Assembly: GCA_910588375.1 (NCBI GenBank) | Contig: CAJUQA010000019.1 | Span: 1-64,000 of the forward strand | Length of the DNA stretch: 64,000 nt | Direction: 5' to 3' | From: an uncultured Odoribacter sp. | GTDB taxonomy: Bacteria > Bacteroidota > Bacteroidia > Bacteroidales > Marinifilaceae | Shown here: positions 17,018 to 26,233 of the stretch, in pieces | Layout: each line of letters begins with the position of its first letter | Numbering within the stretch: position 1 is the stretch's first letter | Notes under the pieces: model-generated | Databases searched by the model: none | Told to the model about the DNA's origin: nothing | What the model saw: only the letters and a program-made list of their open reading frames with translations | Translations under genes and position numbers: made by a program

Positions 17018-18205
17018 ATGAAGATTAAGAGAGAAATAAAATTGGCCGTGACGGCTATTGCTGCGATTGTCATACTGATTTGGGGAATCAATTTTTTAAA
17101 AGCCCGTGCTTTGTTTGACAGGAATAATGTTTTTTACGGGGTTTATGAGCAGGTGGACGGGTTGAAGGTATCGAGCAGTGTTGTGTATCGGGGCTATCAT
17201 GTCGGACAGGTCAATGATATCCGTTTTGTCGGTTCCCGTTTTGAATATGTGTTGGTGCAATTTTCCATTAAAAAGGGACTTGAGATTCCGGCCAATTCCA
17301 TTGCTGTTATTCAGAACAGCGATTTGATGGGTTCCAAAGCAATTAATATCGAGCCGGGAGATGCTTTGCAATATGCAAAAAGCGGGGATACGCTCCGTAC
17401 ACAATTGGAATTAGGCTTGCTCGAACAGGTTAATCAGCAGATTCAGCCTTTGAAAAATAAGGCGGAAAATATTATGACGTCTTTGGATACGGTTTTGACT
17501 GTGTTACAAGGAGTGTTTAATGACAAGACCAAAGGAGGTATAGAAGGAAGTTTCAAAAGTATCCAGCGTACGTTGGAAAATGTGGAAAATGCTTCCGGGA
17601 GTTTAGATGGGCTGATTACGGGACAGGCAGACCGTATTTCCAATATATTGGCCAATATTAATAGTATTACCGATAATTTGCAGCGGAACAATGATAATAT
17701 ATCAAGGAGTCTGACTAATATTTCTGCCTTGTCGGATACTTTGCAGACGGCTGATTTGGGGCGAGCCTTGAAACGTTTGGATCATATTCTGGCAGAGGTG
17801 GATTCCATTACCCGGAAAATCAACCGCGGGAAAGGAACGTTGGGAGAAGCGGTAAATAATGATGACCTATATTATAATCTGGTTGCCGTCAGCGAAAATC
17901 TGAATAAGCTTTTGACTGAGTTCAGGGCTAATCCGAAAAGGTTTGTCAGTCTCTCTGTTTTTGATTTTTCTTCCAAAAAATCTAAAGAAGATGCCTATGG
18001 TATAGTGGTTTATTCCGCAGACAAACCCTTGGCTCCGGATGCTCCGCTTTTTTTGAAATATCCTCAATTAGAGCTGCTTAGGAGAAACGGACAATTCCTT
18101 TATATGATTGGGACATACCGTACGCTCAAGGAGGCTGAAAAGGAAAATGAAAGAGTTAAAAAGTCTTTTGAAAATTCATTTATTGTTAAAATAAATCAAA
18201 ATTAA
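17018..18205 (+). CDS. MlaD family (MCE domain) protein
   Basis: A 395-residue protein with one N-terminal transmembrane helix (about residues 8-26). An MCE domain follows (about 37-120, YGVYEQVDGLKVSSSVVYRGYHVGQV). A long helical region follows (about 140-300), with repeated Asn/Ser/Leu-rich coiled-coil sequence, and a C-terminal globular segment. MCE proteins bind phospholipid for transport between membranes; the ATPase and permease partners (MlaE/MlaF) are not in this window. It starts two bases after the amidase stop, so the two are translationally linked. Confidence 0.9.
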   Translation: MKIKREIKLAVTAIAAIVILIWGINFLKARALFDRNNVFYGVYEQVDGLKVSSSVVYRGYHVGQVNDIRFVGSRFEYVLVQFSIKKGLEIPANSIAVIQNSDLMGSKAINIEPGDALQYAKSGDTLRTQLELGLLEQVNQQIQPLKNKAENIMTSLDTVLTVLQGVFNDKTKGGIEGSFKSIQRTLENVENASGSLDGLITGQADRISNILANINSITDNLQRNNDNISRSLTNISALSDTLQTADLGRALKRLDHILAEVDSITRKINRGKGTLGEAVNNDDLYYNLVAVSENLNKLLTEFRANPKRFVSLSVFDFSSKKSKEDAYGIVVYSADKPLAPDAPLFLKYPQLELLRRNGQFLYMIGTYRTLKEAEKENERVKKSFENSFIVKINQN

Positions 18206-18588
18206 AAAGTAGAATTATTCTAAATAGTCATATTTGAGGAGTGGGACTCATTGACATAATGATATGAATGAATGATTTATTATGTTTTTAACAAGTAGGG
18301 GAGGGAGGCTTTAAGTCTAAAGGATTAGGAGGGGAGCTGAAATGGAAATGACATTGTTTTGTGATAACTTTGGATTATTGAAAAGGCAGGTTCTTGTCGA
18401 CGTTTTGTGGATTGTAATTAATTGTTTTATAGCTTATTAATTCTAACAGATTGATATCTAAACCCTAAGCATTTTCTGATAAAAATCAATAAAAAGCTCA
18501 TTTTTTTTGTCTACTTTTTTTTGAGAATTTAGCATGCAGAAAATAAGGTAGAGAAGGAAAAATAAAAATATCTGTATTGCAGAATATT
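18206..18588. other. 383-base gap upstream of dnaA
   Basis: An AT-rich intergenic stretch with a purine-rich block at about 18297-18345. TAACTTTG at 18365-18372 fits the -7 box, but there is no TTTG at the right distance upstream. I looked for DnaA boxes (TTATNCACA): the nearest match, TGTGGATTG near 18400, has two mismatches, so I do not call an origin. No gene is seen. Confidence 0.5.
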
Positions 18589-20010
18589 ATGGAAAAAAAT
18601 GGTAGAAATATCTGGGCGAAGTGTTTGAAATTGATAGAAGAGCAGTTGCCTCCTAAGACGTTTAAGGTGTGGTTTGAGCCAATCCGTGCCTTAAAGTTTA
18701 AGGATGATGTGTTGACGATTCAGGTGGCCAGTAATTATGTCTACGAATGTTTGGAAGAACGTTTCATTGATATTTTGCGCACTTCTTTGAAAGCAGTGAT
18801 CGGACCTAATGCAAAGTTGGAGTATTCGGTGGTAGTGGAAAATCAACAAAAAGCTCCGCTGACAACAACGTTGTCTTCTGCTCCGTTGAAAAAGCCGGAA
18901 ACGAATACTATATATCTGGATAAGACAAACCAGGTCGGTTTAAAAAATCCTTTTGAAAGAGTTAGTAACCGTTTGCAGATAGATTCGCAACTGAACCCTT
19001 CTTATACGATGGAGAGTTTTATTGAGGGAAGTTGCAACCGTCTGGCGAAATCTGCCGGGATGGCGATTGCAAAAAATCCCGGGGGGACAGCTTTTAATCC
19101 GTTGCTTATTTATGGCGGCTCCGGATTGGGAAAAACCCATTTGGCTCAGGCTATCGGCTTGGAAGTGAAACAGAATTTTCCGGAAAAAGTGGTATTATAT
19201 GTATCCACTAATTTGTTTCAGACTCAGTTTACCGAAGCGGTGAGGAAAAATGAAATCAATGATTTTCTGCATTTTTATCAATTGATAGATGTGCTGATTT
19301 TGGATGATATTCATGAATTGGCTGGTAAAACGGCAACACAAAATACGTTTTTTCATATTTTCAATCATCTTCAGCAGTTAGGAAAGCAGTTGATTCTGAC
19401 ATCTGATAAGGCACCTGCGGAGTTGAGCGGAATTGAAGACCGTCTGTTGTCCCGTTTTAAATGGGGTTTGTCTGCAGAGATAAAATCACCGGATTTCGAA
19501 ACTCGCAAGGAAATTGTGCTTTATAAGACAAAGAAGGACGGTATTGAGTTTGCTCCCGATGTGATAGAATATATCTGTAAGTATGTGGATAACAATGTGA
19601 GGGAGTTGGAAGGGACCATGATTTCCTTGCTTGCCCAGGCCACGTTTAACCGCAAGGATTTGACGGTGGGACTTGTGAGAGATGTATTGGGCAAAACGGT
19701 ACGCCGGCAAACGGAGGATTTGACGGTTGATAGGATACAGGAAGTGGTATGTGAACATTTTAATATTGAACCCGAATTGTTGCAGACGAAAACCCGGAAA
19801 CGGGAGGTAGTGCAGGCCCGCTATCTGGCGATGTATTTTTGTAAAACTTATACCAAAGCTTCCTTATCTTTTATTGGTAGTCAGATAGGCCAAAAAGACC
19901 ATGCAACGGTGTTGTATGCCTGTAAGGTGGTTAATGACATGATGGAGACTGATCGTAAATTCAGGGGTGAAGTCGAAGAATTGCAAAAGAAATTGTATTG
20001 TAGCTGTTAA
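18589..20010 (+). CDS. dnaA: Chromosomal replication initiator protein DnaA
   Basis: A 473-residue AAA+ initiator. Domain I (about 1-85, WAKCLKLIEEQLPPKTFKVWFEPI) precedes a short variable domain II. Domain III has Walker A GGSGLGKTH and Walker B LILDDIHEL, and domain IV ends with the DnaA-box-binding helix region (IGQKDHATVLYACK). The ATG at 18589 fits domain I better than the in-frame TTG at 18577. No dnaN, recF or gyrB is adjacent, and there is no visible DnaA-box cluster upstream, so the gene position is not evidence for oriC. Confidence 0.96.
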   Translation: MEKNGRNIWAKCLKLIEEQLPPKTFKVWFEPIRALKFKDDVLTIQVASNYVYECLEERFIDILRTSLKAVIGPNAKLEYSVVVENQQKAPLTTTLSSAPLKKPETNTIYLDKTNQVGLKNPFERVSNRLQIDSQLNPSYTMESFIEGSCNRLAKSAGMAIAKNPGGTAFNPLLIYGGSGLGKTHLAQAIGLEVKQNFPEKVVLYVSTNLFQTQFTEAVRKNEINDFLHFYQLIDVLILDDIHELAGKTATQNTFFHIFNHLQQLGKQLILTSDKAPAELSGIEDRLLSRFKWGLSAEIKSPDFETRKEIVLYKTKKDGIEFAPDVIEYICKYVDNNVRELEGTMISLLAQATFNRKDLTVGLVRDVLGKTVRRQTEDLTVDRIQEVVCEHFNIEPELLQTKTRKREVVQARYLAMYFCKTYTKASLSFIGSQIGQKDHATVLYACKVVNDMMETDRKFRGEVEELQKKLYCSC

Positions 20011-20081
20011 TTTTGTTACAGATGTTTATATTTAGGGTTTGAAAACGGGGTTTTCCTCCGCATTCAAATCCTGATTTTTTT

Positions 20082-20684
20082 ATGGAAGATTCCTATAAGA
20101 CAATAGAAGCGAAAACCGAAGGGCTTTATAAAGAGAAGGGCAGTAAGTTTATTGCTTTCGCTTTTCCTGTATATACCGAAGACGAGATAAAAAACATATT
20201 GGAGGATTTGCGGGGGAAATACTATGATGCAAGGCATCATTGCTATGCCTATCGTTTGGGGGCAGATAAGTTGCGGTTTCGGGCAAATGATGACGGGGAA
20301 CCTTCTTCTACGGGAGGGAAACCGATATTGGGGCAAATTGTTTCAAACGACTTGACGAATATTCTGATTGTGGTCGTACGGTATTTCGGTGGCATTAAAT
20401 TAGGCGTTTCGGGATTGATTAATGCTTATCGTACAGCTGCTGCGGATGCCCTTGCACATGCGGTGGTGGTAGAAAAAACGGAAGATGAAGTAATAAAAAT
20501 CAAATTCAGTTATGGTGTTTTAAATGATGTGATGCGCATTATTAAGGATATTGAACCTGCGATATTAGAGCGGAATTTTGAGTTGGAATGTTATATGACG
20601 CTGGCATTGCGCCGGAAATTATTGTCTGTTTTACTGGAAAGATTGCGACAGGTGGAATCTCTCAGTCTTGAGGAGCAAAGATAA
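20082..20684 (+). CDS. YigZ/IMPACT family protein (UPF0029)
   Basis: A 200-residue protein with the UPF0029 N-terminal domain. Diagnostic sequences are [44 protein letters not shown] and [22 protein letters not shown] (about residues 15-125). A small C-terminal ferredoxin-like domain follows. The family has been tied to translation-linked regulation and, in E. coli, has no firm enzymatic role. Its 3' end overlaps the convergent tdk gene by 23 bases. Confidence 0.9.
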   Translation: MEDSYKTIEAKTEGLYKEKGSKFIAFAFPVYTEDEIKNILEDLRGKYYDARHHCYAYRLGADKLRFRANDDGEPSSTGGKPILGQIVSNDLTNILIVVVRYFGGIKLGVSGLINAYRTAAADALAHAVVVEKTEDEVIKIKFSYGVLNDVMRIIKDIEPAILERNFELECYMTLALRRKLLSVLLERLRQVESLSLEEQR

Positions 20685-21264
20685 GTGATTCGTTTTTTTC
20701 TTCCTGTTGCTTTCTATTGAAACAGTGCCGGCATAAAGGTTCATATGTGTCTTGTTCTCCCAGCATGACTAATTTGTTATTATCGGTGAGGCGATGGGAG
20801 TGATGGGCCAGATTGCCGCAATGTACACAGATGGCATGCACTTTTGTAACGTATTCGGCGATGGCCATCAGTTGGGGCATGGGACCAAAAGGTTTTCCTA
20901 AGTAATCCATATCCAGTCCGGCAGCAATAACCCGAATACCTTGGTTTGCCAATTTCTGGCATACATCAACAATGTTGGTATCAAAAAATTGGGCTTCGTC
21001 AATTCCGACGACATCCACTTCTCCGGTCAGTAAAAGAATATTGCCCGAATTTTCAACCGGAGTGGAACGTATGGCGTGGGCGTCGTGTGAAACCACCTCT
21101 GTTTCCGAATACCGGATGTCTATTTTCGGTTTGAAAATTTCTACCCGTTGTCTGGCAAACTGTGCACGTTTCAAGCGCCGGATTAATTCTTCCGTCTTGC
21201 CTGAAAACATAGATCCGCAGATGACTTCCACCCATCCTGCTCGATTGGCGCTTTCTAAAAACAT
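20662..21264 (-). CDS. tdk: Thymidine kinase
   Basis: A 200-residue type II thymidine kinase that phosphorylates thymidine for nucleotide salvage. Walker [11 protein letters not shown] is at about residues 17-26, the catalytic DEAQFF segment near 90, and the lid zinc site has the CVHC pair and the CRHC pair (about residues 146-186). A C-terminal tail rich in Glu/Lys follows. It is convergent with yigZ, overlapping by 23 bases at their 3' ends. Confidence 0.95.
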   Translation of the reverse strand: MFLESANRAGWVEVICGSMFSGKTEELIRRLKRAQFARQRVEIFKPKIDIRYSETEVVSHDAHAIRSTPVENSGNILLLTGEVDVVGIDEAQFFDTNIVDVCQKLANQGIRVIAAGLDMDYLGKPFGPMPQLMAIAEYVTKVHAICVHCGNLAHHSHRLTDNNKLVMLGEQDTYEPLCRHCFNRKQQEEKNESLIFAPQD

Positions 21265-21464
21265 TCCCCAGACTTTAAATGTGTATTATTTTTACCGGAT
21301 GGGGCATGATTTCGTTTTCCATGCCCTTCGAAACAGCATTCGACAAAAGTATAAAAACCCGTCTGTTTTACCATGGAAAAAAATTTAAAATTTATCTTCA
21401 TTTTTCTATTTCTCTTTATCCTTTGTTTCAAAAAAGTATATTCTTCAAAAAAAATCCTCGAAAG

Positions 21465-21495
21465 TTTGTAAATACTATATTTCTCGTTATCTTTG
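21465..21495 (+). promoter_or_regulatory. Promoter of tRNA-Lys, near-consensus Bacteroidetes type
   Basis: TTTG at 21465-21468, a 19-base spacer, and TATCTTTG at 21488-21495 match the TTTG-N19-21-TAnnTTTG consensus exactly. The expected start is about 21503, some 15 bases before the mature tRNA. It is one of the best promoter matches in the window. Confidence 0.82.
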
Positions 21496-21517
21496 CACCC
21501 GCAATTAAGCGGAATCC

Positions 21518-21590
21518 GATTCGCTAGCTCAGTCGGTAGAGCACAACACTTTTAATGTTGGGGTCCTGGGTTCGAATCCCAGGCGGATCA
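21518..21590 (+). tRNA. tRNA-Lys (anticodon TTT)
   Basis: A 73-base cloverleaf: acceptor GATTCGC pairs with GCGGATC (one G-U), the D arm contains AGCTCAGTCGGTAGAGC, and the anticodon stem CAACA/TGTTG has loop CTTTTAA with anticodon TTT. The T arm is CTGGG/TTCGAAT/CCCAG and the discriminator is A at 21590. CCA is not encoded. Confidence 0.95.
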
Positions 21591-21613
21591 CAGAAGGGTT
21601 TATCAATCTGAAG

Positions 21614-21648
21614 AAAACCTCTGAAAATCATCGATTTTCGGAGGTTTT
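21614..21648 (+). terminator. Intrinsic terminator of tRNA-Lys
   Basis: AAAACCTCTGAAAATC and GATTTTCGGAGGTTTT form a 16-bp stem with one G-U pair and an ATC loop, 23 bases after the tRNA. The right arm ends in TTTT. Confidence 0.82.
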
Positions 21649-21769
21649 GCTTTATGACCTCTACCCCCAATTACAGTAAAATATTGAAATAGCTGGGGGG
21701 TAAGAAGGTGGCAATAAGATTTTTTACTTACCTTTGAAAACCAAAATAATCATTAACGTTTTTATATAG

Positions 21770-23740
21770 ATGGAACAGGAAGAACAGAAACTGAATTCAT
21801 TGCCGGAAAATGCTTACCGGGAATTGAAACCGGGTGAGGTTTACAAGCCTATGATGCCGGCGAACTCGAATCCGAAAGAGGTGACCGTTTATTCGGTTGT
21901 ATTCGGTGTGATTATGGCTATTATTTTTTCAGCTGCTGCCGCTTACCTCGGCTTAAGGGTGGGACAGGTGTTTGAAGCTGCGATTCCTATTGCCATTATC
22001 GCTGTGGGGATAGGGAATCTGGCGAAAAAGAATAATATGCTCGGACAGAATGTGATTATTCAGTCTATCGGTGCCAGTTCTGGGGTGATTGTGGCGGGTG
22101 CCATTTTTACGTTGCCTGCACTTTACATTTTGGAGCTGGATGCTGATTTTTATCAGATTTTTCTCTCTTCTCTGTTTGGTGGTTTGCTGGGTATTCTGAT
22201 GTTGATACCGTTCCGTAAATATTTTGTGAAGGATATGCACGGTAAGTATCCTTTTCCCGAAGCGACGGCGACGACCGAAGTTCTCGTGTCGGGCGAAAAG
22301 AAGGGAAATCAGGCGAAATTGTTGGCGGTCAGTGGACTGATAGGCGGATTGTATGATTTTTTTGTCAATACTTTCGGATGGTGGACAGATACAATTTCAA
22401 CGCGAATTGTCGGCTGGGGCGATATGCTGGCGGAGAAAGCCAAAGTGGTGTTTAAAATCAATACCGGTGCGGCATTGCTGGGATTGGGTTATATTGTTGG
22501 ATTGAAGTATGCGGCCATTATCTGTGCAGGTTCATTTGCGGTGTGGTTTGTTTTGATTCCGTTCATCAGTTATTTTGCCGATGGACAGACGGTGGCTGTA
22601 GGAGAAGGCGTGACTACGCTGATTCGCGATATGTCTCCGGAGGCTCTTTTTTCAAATTATGCCCGTCATATTGGTATCGGAGGGATTGCGATGGCGGGAA
22701 TTATTGGGATTATCCGTTCTTCCGGTATCATAAAAAAGGCTTTGGGACTTGCCGTGAGTGAGTTGAAAGGAAAGAAAGGGGCGGAAGCAGCACCGGAACG
22801 TACCCAGCGCGATTTGTCTATGAAATTTATTATGGCAGGTATTTTGGCCACATTGATAACCACGTTTATATTCTTCCGTTTCGGGGTATTGGGCAATTGG
22901 TTCCAGACGGTTATCGCAATTTTGATTGTTTTCATTATTTCATTCCTTTTCACGACGGTTGCGGCCAATGCCATTGCCATTGTCGGGACGAATCCCGTGT
23001 CGGGAATGACGCTAATGACGTTGATTTTGGCTTCTTTGGTATTGGTGAGTGCCGGATTGAGCGGTACAAGCGGGATGATGGCTGCGATGGTTATCGGCGG
23101 AGTGGTATGTACGGCATTGTCGATGGCGGGGGGATTCATTACGGACTTGAAAATCGGCTATTGGTTAGGAACGACCCCGGCGAAACAGGAAGCTTGGAAA
23201 TTTTTGGGTACTGCTGTTTCTGCTGCGACGGTAGCAGGCGTGATGATTATTTTGAATAAGGCTTACGGATTTGTCGGTGAAGGGGCTATGGTGGCTCCTC
23301 AGGCGAATGCTATGGCGGCTGTAATCCGTCCTTTGATGGAAGGCGGGGCTACTCCTTGGATGCTTTATTTTGCCGGAGCGGCGCTGGCTTTGATATTGAC
23401 GATGATTGGAGTGCCAGCCTTGGCCTTTGCTTTGGGAATGTTCATTCCTTTGGATTTGAATACACCCTTGTTGGTGGGAGGATTGGTGAGCTGGTATGTT
23501 TCCACCCGCAGTAAGGATGAACGTGTAAATAAGGCCCGTCGTGAGCGCGGAACGCTTATCGCTTCCGGGTTTATTGCTGGTGGGGCTTTGATGGGGGTTG
23601 TCAGTGCCGTTCTGAAGTATGCTGAAATTGATTGGCTTGTCAAATGGGGTGGAGCCGAATGGCTGGCTGTCGTGATGTATGTGGTGGTTATCGGTTATCT
23701 GATCTGGGATGCTTTGCGGGCTAAGCCGGAGGAGGCGTAA
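21770..23740 (+). CDS. OPT family oligopeptide transporter
   Basis: A 656-residue polytopic inner-membrane protein with about 14-16 hydrophobic segments. The N-terminal cytosolic part (ELKPGEVYKPMMP) leads to the first helix near residue 40. The conserved KYPFPEATATTEVL motif lies near residue 160. OPT proteins are proton-coupled carriers of small peptides or, in the YSL branch, metal chelates; the bacterial type seen here is usually assigned peptides. pepT, a tripeptidase, follows 45 bases later, which supports peptide import followed by cleavage. Substrate is inferred. Confidence 0.9.
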   Translation: MEQEEQKLNSLPENAYRELKPGEVYKPMMPANSNPKEVTVYSVVFGVIMAIIFSAAAAYLGLRVGQVFEAAIPIAIIAVGIGNLAKKNNMLGQNVIIQSIGASSGVIVAGAIFTLPALYILELDADFYQIFLSSLFGGLLGILMLIPFRKYFVKDMHGKYPFPEATATTEVLVSGEKKGNQAKLLAVSGLIGGLYDFFVNTFGWWTDTISTRIVGWGDMLAEKAKVVFKINTGAALLGLGYIVGLKYAAIICAGSFAVWFVLIPFISYFADGQTVAVGEGVTTLIRDMSPEALFSNYARHIGIGGIAMAGIIGIIRSSGIIKKALGLAVSELKGKKGAEAAPERTQRDLSMKFIMAGILATLITTFIFFRFGVLGNWFQTVIAILIVFIISFLFTTVAANAIAIVGTNPVSGMTLMTLILASLVLVSAGLSGTSGMMAAMVIGGVVCTALSMAGGFITDLKIGYWLGTTPAKQEAWKFLGTAVSAATVAGVMIILNKAYGFVGEGAMVAPQANAMAAVIRPLMEGGATPWMLYFAGAALALILTMIGVPALAFALGMFIPLDLNTPLLVGGLVSWYVSTRSKDERVNKARRERGTLIASGFIAGGALMGVVSAVLKYAEIDWLVKWGGAEWLAVVMYVVVIGYLIWDALRAKPEEA

Positions 23741-23785
23741 AGGCGTGTATTGCTTCTGTATGTTGAATTGTAATTTGAAACAGTT

Positions 23786-25003
23786 ATGGAATTGAAAGAA
23801 CGTTTTTTGAAATATGTAGGGTTTGATACCCAAAGTGATCCTGAGAGTGAGAAATTTCCTTCCACTGATAAACAGTTGGTGTTATTGAAATATCTGGCGG
23901 AGGAAATGAAATCTTTGGGGATGGAGGACGTGGAGATGGATAGTTATGGTTATGTCATGGGAACTGTTCCGGCATCGCCCGGTTATGAAGATAAAAAGGT
24001 AATCGGATTTATTTCTCACGTGGATACCAGTCCCGATATGAATGGGGCGGATATTCGTCCGCAGGTGATCGAGAATTACGATGGAGGTGATATTCGGCTG
24101 AACGAGGAACTGATTATGACGTTAAAGGATTTTCCGGAATTGTCGTTTTTTAAAGGTCATACATTGATTACGACAGACGGGACTTCTTTGTTGGGGGCGG
24201 ACGATAAGGCCGGGGTGGCTGAGATTATGACGGCTGCGGAGTATCTGTTGACTCATCCGGAAATCAAGCATGGGAAAATCCGTATCGGGTTTACTCCGGA
24301 TGAAGAAATCGGGCGCGGAGTGGATTTTTTTGATGTGAAACGCTTCGGGGCGGATTTCGCTTATACCGTGGATGGTGGGTTTGAGGGAGAGTTGGAGTAT
24401 GAGAATTTTAACGCCGCCGGTGCTAAGATAATGATTCAGGGACGCAATATCCATCCCGGATATGCCAAGGATAAGATGGTTAATGCTTTGCAGGTGGCTG
24501 CCGACCTCAATAGCCAGTTGCCGGCGTGTGAACGTCCGGAGCATACGGAAGGTTACGAAGGTTTTTATCATTTGACGGGAATTAGCGGCGGGGTGGAAAA
24601 TGCTACGATGGAGTATATTATCCGGGATCATTCACGTGAAAAGTTTGAAGCTAAAAAGAATTATTTACTGGATGTGGTGGACTTTCTGACAAAGAAATAC
24701 GGGGAGGGGGTGATTACGCTGAATCTGAGAGACCAGTACTATAATATGCGGGAAATGGTGGAACCTCATCCGGAAGTGATAGATATTGCCATGAAGGCTA
24801 TGGAGGAGGCTGGGGTAACTCCCCTGGTGCGTCCGATACGAGGAGGAACTGACGGAGCCCGTTTGTCGTATATGGGGTTGCCGTGTCCGAATTTGTTTAC
24901 CGGAGGAATGAATTTCCACGGGAAATATGAATATTGTTCGTTAAATACGATGCAGAAAGCGATGCGGACGATTCTCAATATTGCCAGGCTCTGGGCGGAA
25001 TAA
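23786..25003 (+). CDS. pepT: Peptidase T (tripeptide aminopeptidase)
   Basis: A 405-residue M20 metallopeptidase that removes the N-terminal residue of tripeptides in the cytosol. Zinc ligands and catalytic residues sit in SHVDTSPD (about residue 77), GADDKAG (about 140), TPDEEIGRG (about 172) and YTVDGG (about 194), with the final histidine in FTGGMNFHGKYE (about residue 377). The family length is normal. It lies 45 bases after the OPT transporter gene and is probably co-transcribed with it. Confidence 0.95.
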   Translation: MELKERFLKYVGFDTQSDPESEKFPSTDKQLVLLKYLAEEMKSLGMEDVEMDSYGYVMGTVPASPGYEDKKVIGFISHVDTSPDMNGADIRPQVIENYDGGDIRLNEELIMTLKDFPELSFFKGHTLITTDGTSLLGADDKAGVAEIMTAAEYLLTHPEIKHGKIRIGFTPDEEIGRGVDFFDVKRFGADFAYTVDGGFEGELEYENFNAAGAKIMIQGRNIHPGYAKDKMVNALQVAADLNSQLPACERPEHTEGYEGFYHLTGISGGVENATMEYIIRDHSREKFEAKKNYLLDVVDFLTKKYGEGVITLNLRDQYYNMREMVEPHPEVIDIAMKAMEEAGVTPLVRPIRGGTDGARLSYMGLPCPNLFTGGMNFHGKYEYCSLNTMQKAMRTILNIARLWAE

Positions 25004-25054
25004 GTCCGTTTTAGTATAGGCTCATAGATAATTGCGATTGGTTGAAATATCCTA

Positions 25055-25399
25055 TTAGGATGGCTTTTTCTTTTGTGAGCGATACCACCGAAAGCAAAAG
25101 GGGCGGCTTACGTACCAAAGAATAGACAGGCTTTCCCGGACAATGGCCAAATAAAATGGTAGGTTGTCCTGTAGGTTTTGCCATACTCTTTCTTTACCCC
25201 TTGCTTTTGTGGTTGTTTTATGGCGGTGTGGATAAAAGAGATAGCTTATGCCCGAAATGAGCAATCTTCCCGAATGTTCGCGGAGGTAATTCCATTCGGA
25301 GGTAAACTCTTTCTGTTCTTCCTGATGCTTATTCTCTAATTCATTCTGTTTTTGATGGAGTTTCTCCAGTGGAGTCATCTGGTTATTTTTCTGCTTCAT
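25055..25399 (-). CDS. Small hypothetical protein of the YtxH/holin-like operon
   Basis: A 114-residue basic protein of no family I recognise. The N-terminal third is a charged, Gln/Glu-rich probable coiled coil (LEKLHQKQNELENKHQEEQKEF). A weakly hydrophobic stretch (LLISGISYLFYP) and an aromatic, Arg/Lys-rich C-terminus follow. It overlaps the upstream holin-like gene by 17 bases and is the last gene of a three-gene operon. Operon position, not homology, suggests an envelope-associated role. Confidence 0.7.
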   Translation of the reverse strand: MKQKNNQMTPLEKLHQKQNELENKHQEEQKEFTSEWNYLREHSGRLLISGISYLFYPHRHKTTTKARGKERVWQNLQDNLPFYLAIVRESLSILWYVSRPFCFRWYRSQKKKPS

Positions 25400-25787
25400 G
25401 AATGGCTTGTTTCAGTTTTTCTTCCTTTGTTTTTTCTTCTTCATCTTCATCGAGGATGGAACCGACGATTAGATTGGCAATGGCAAGCCGCACCTGTTTT
25501 TTGCGGTAATAAACGATGAAAAGGATGATGAGATAGATTAAAGATACAATAAGGAAACCCAGGGAAAGTCTGCCTGTCAGCTCGCTTAGGAAAAATCCGA
25601 GAGCGAAAAAAATGAACAGAATGGCAAATAATCCCAATACCAGTACAAGAATGCTATGTGCAAGAGCCGCACTTATTTTAGCGGCCCTTTCACATGCATT
25701 TAATTTCAGAAGAGCGAATTTCAGTCCGGCGAGGGAAATAATCCGCTCTCTGAAATTAGTTAAGATCTTTTCGGATTCTTTTTCCAT
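25383..25787 (-). CDS. Phage-holin-like family membrane protein
   Basis: A 134-residue protein with an amphipathic N-terminus, two adjacent transmembrane helices (about residues 40-65 and 72-95) and a highly charged Glu/Lys-rich C-terminal tail. This layout fits the putative Actinobacterial Holin-X/DUF1469 type found widely in bacterial genomes outside phages. No other phage gene is near. It starts five bases after the YtxH-like gene stop. Confidence 0.75.
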   Translation of the reverse strand: MEKESEKILTNFRERIISLAGLKFALLKLNACERAAKISAALAHSILVLVLGLFAILFIFFALGFFLSELTGRLSLGFLIVSLIYLIILFIVYYRKKQVRLAIANLIVGSILDEDEEEKTKEEKLKQAIHEAEK

Positions 25788-25792
25788 ACCTC

Positions 25793-26086
25793 TTAAAAGG
25801 CTTTACTTTTGGTTTGATCTTTTTGATCGTGAGAGTAAGTGGAAGTAGCTCCGGCAGCCTTGTTCTGGTATTCATCCATTTTTTCTTTGGCTTTGTTACC
25901 GAATTCTTCAGCTTTGTTTTTTGCTTTTTCAGCAAATTCGTGTACGCCGTGTTTTACTTTTTCTCCGGCATTTTCCAGGCCTCTTTTAATGGCACTTTTG
26001 TTTTTGATAATCAAATAGGTTGAGAGGGCTCCGATAGCAGCTCCGAACAACAACCCTGGTACTAAATTTGAACTTTCGTTTTTCAT
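25793..26086 (-). CDS. YtxH domain-containing protein
   Basis: A 97-residue protein with one N-terminal glycine-rich transmembrane helix (VPGLLFGAAIGALSTYLIIK). An Ala/Lys/Glu-rich helical tail with repeated AGEKVKHG, AEKAKNKAEE and GNKAKEKM elements follows, as in YtxH and other stress-linked envelope proteins. I start it at the ATG at 26086; the upstream in-frame ATG at 26119 adds 11 unlikely residues. It is the first gene of the three-gene operon down to 25055. Confidence 0.85.
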   Translation of the reverse strand: MKNESSNLVPGLLFGAAIGALSTYLIIKNKSAIKRGLENAGEKVKHGVHEFAEKAKNKAEEFGNKAKEKMDEYQNKAAGATSTYSHDQKDQTKSKAF

Positions 26087-26233
26087 GACTTTGTTGTTTT
26101 TAAAATTGTACCATATCAACGTGGGGAGAAAAAGAAAGGTTTTTCTTTTAATGTTATTTTAGTAAGAATACAGATACGTTAATGAAAACGGAAGCGGGGA
26201 GATGTTCCGTGGCTTTATTTCCTAAAATATTTT

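Noticed and set aside
18206..18588. Possible oriC upstream of dnaA
   Set aside because: Only a two-mismatch DnaA box is visible, and none of the usual origin-neighbour genes are present.
21279..21527. 82-residue frame running into tRNA-Lys
   Set aside because: It overlaps the tRNA promoter and the 5' end of the tRNA; non-coding.
25383..25787. Holin-like gene as a sign of prophage
   Set aside because: No other phage genes are nearby; the two-helix family is common in chromosomal envelope operons together with YtxH proteins.
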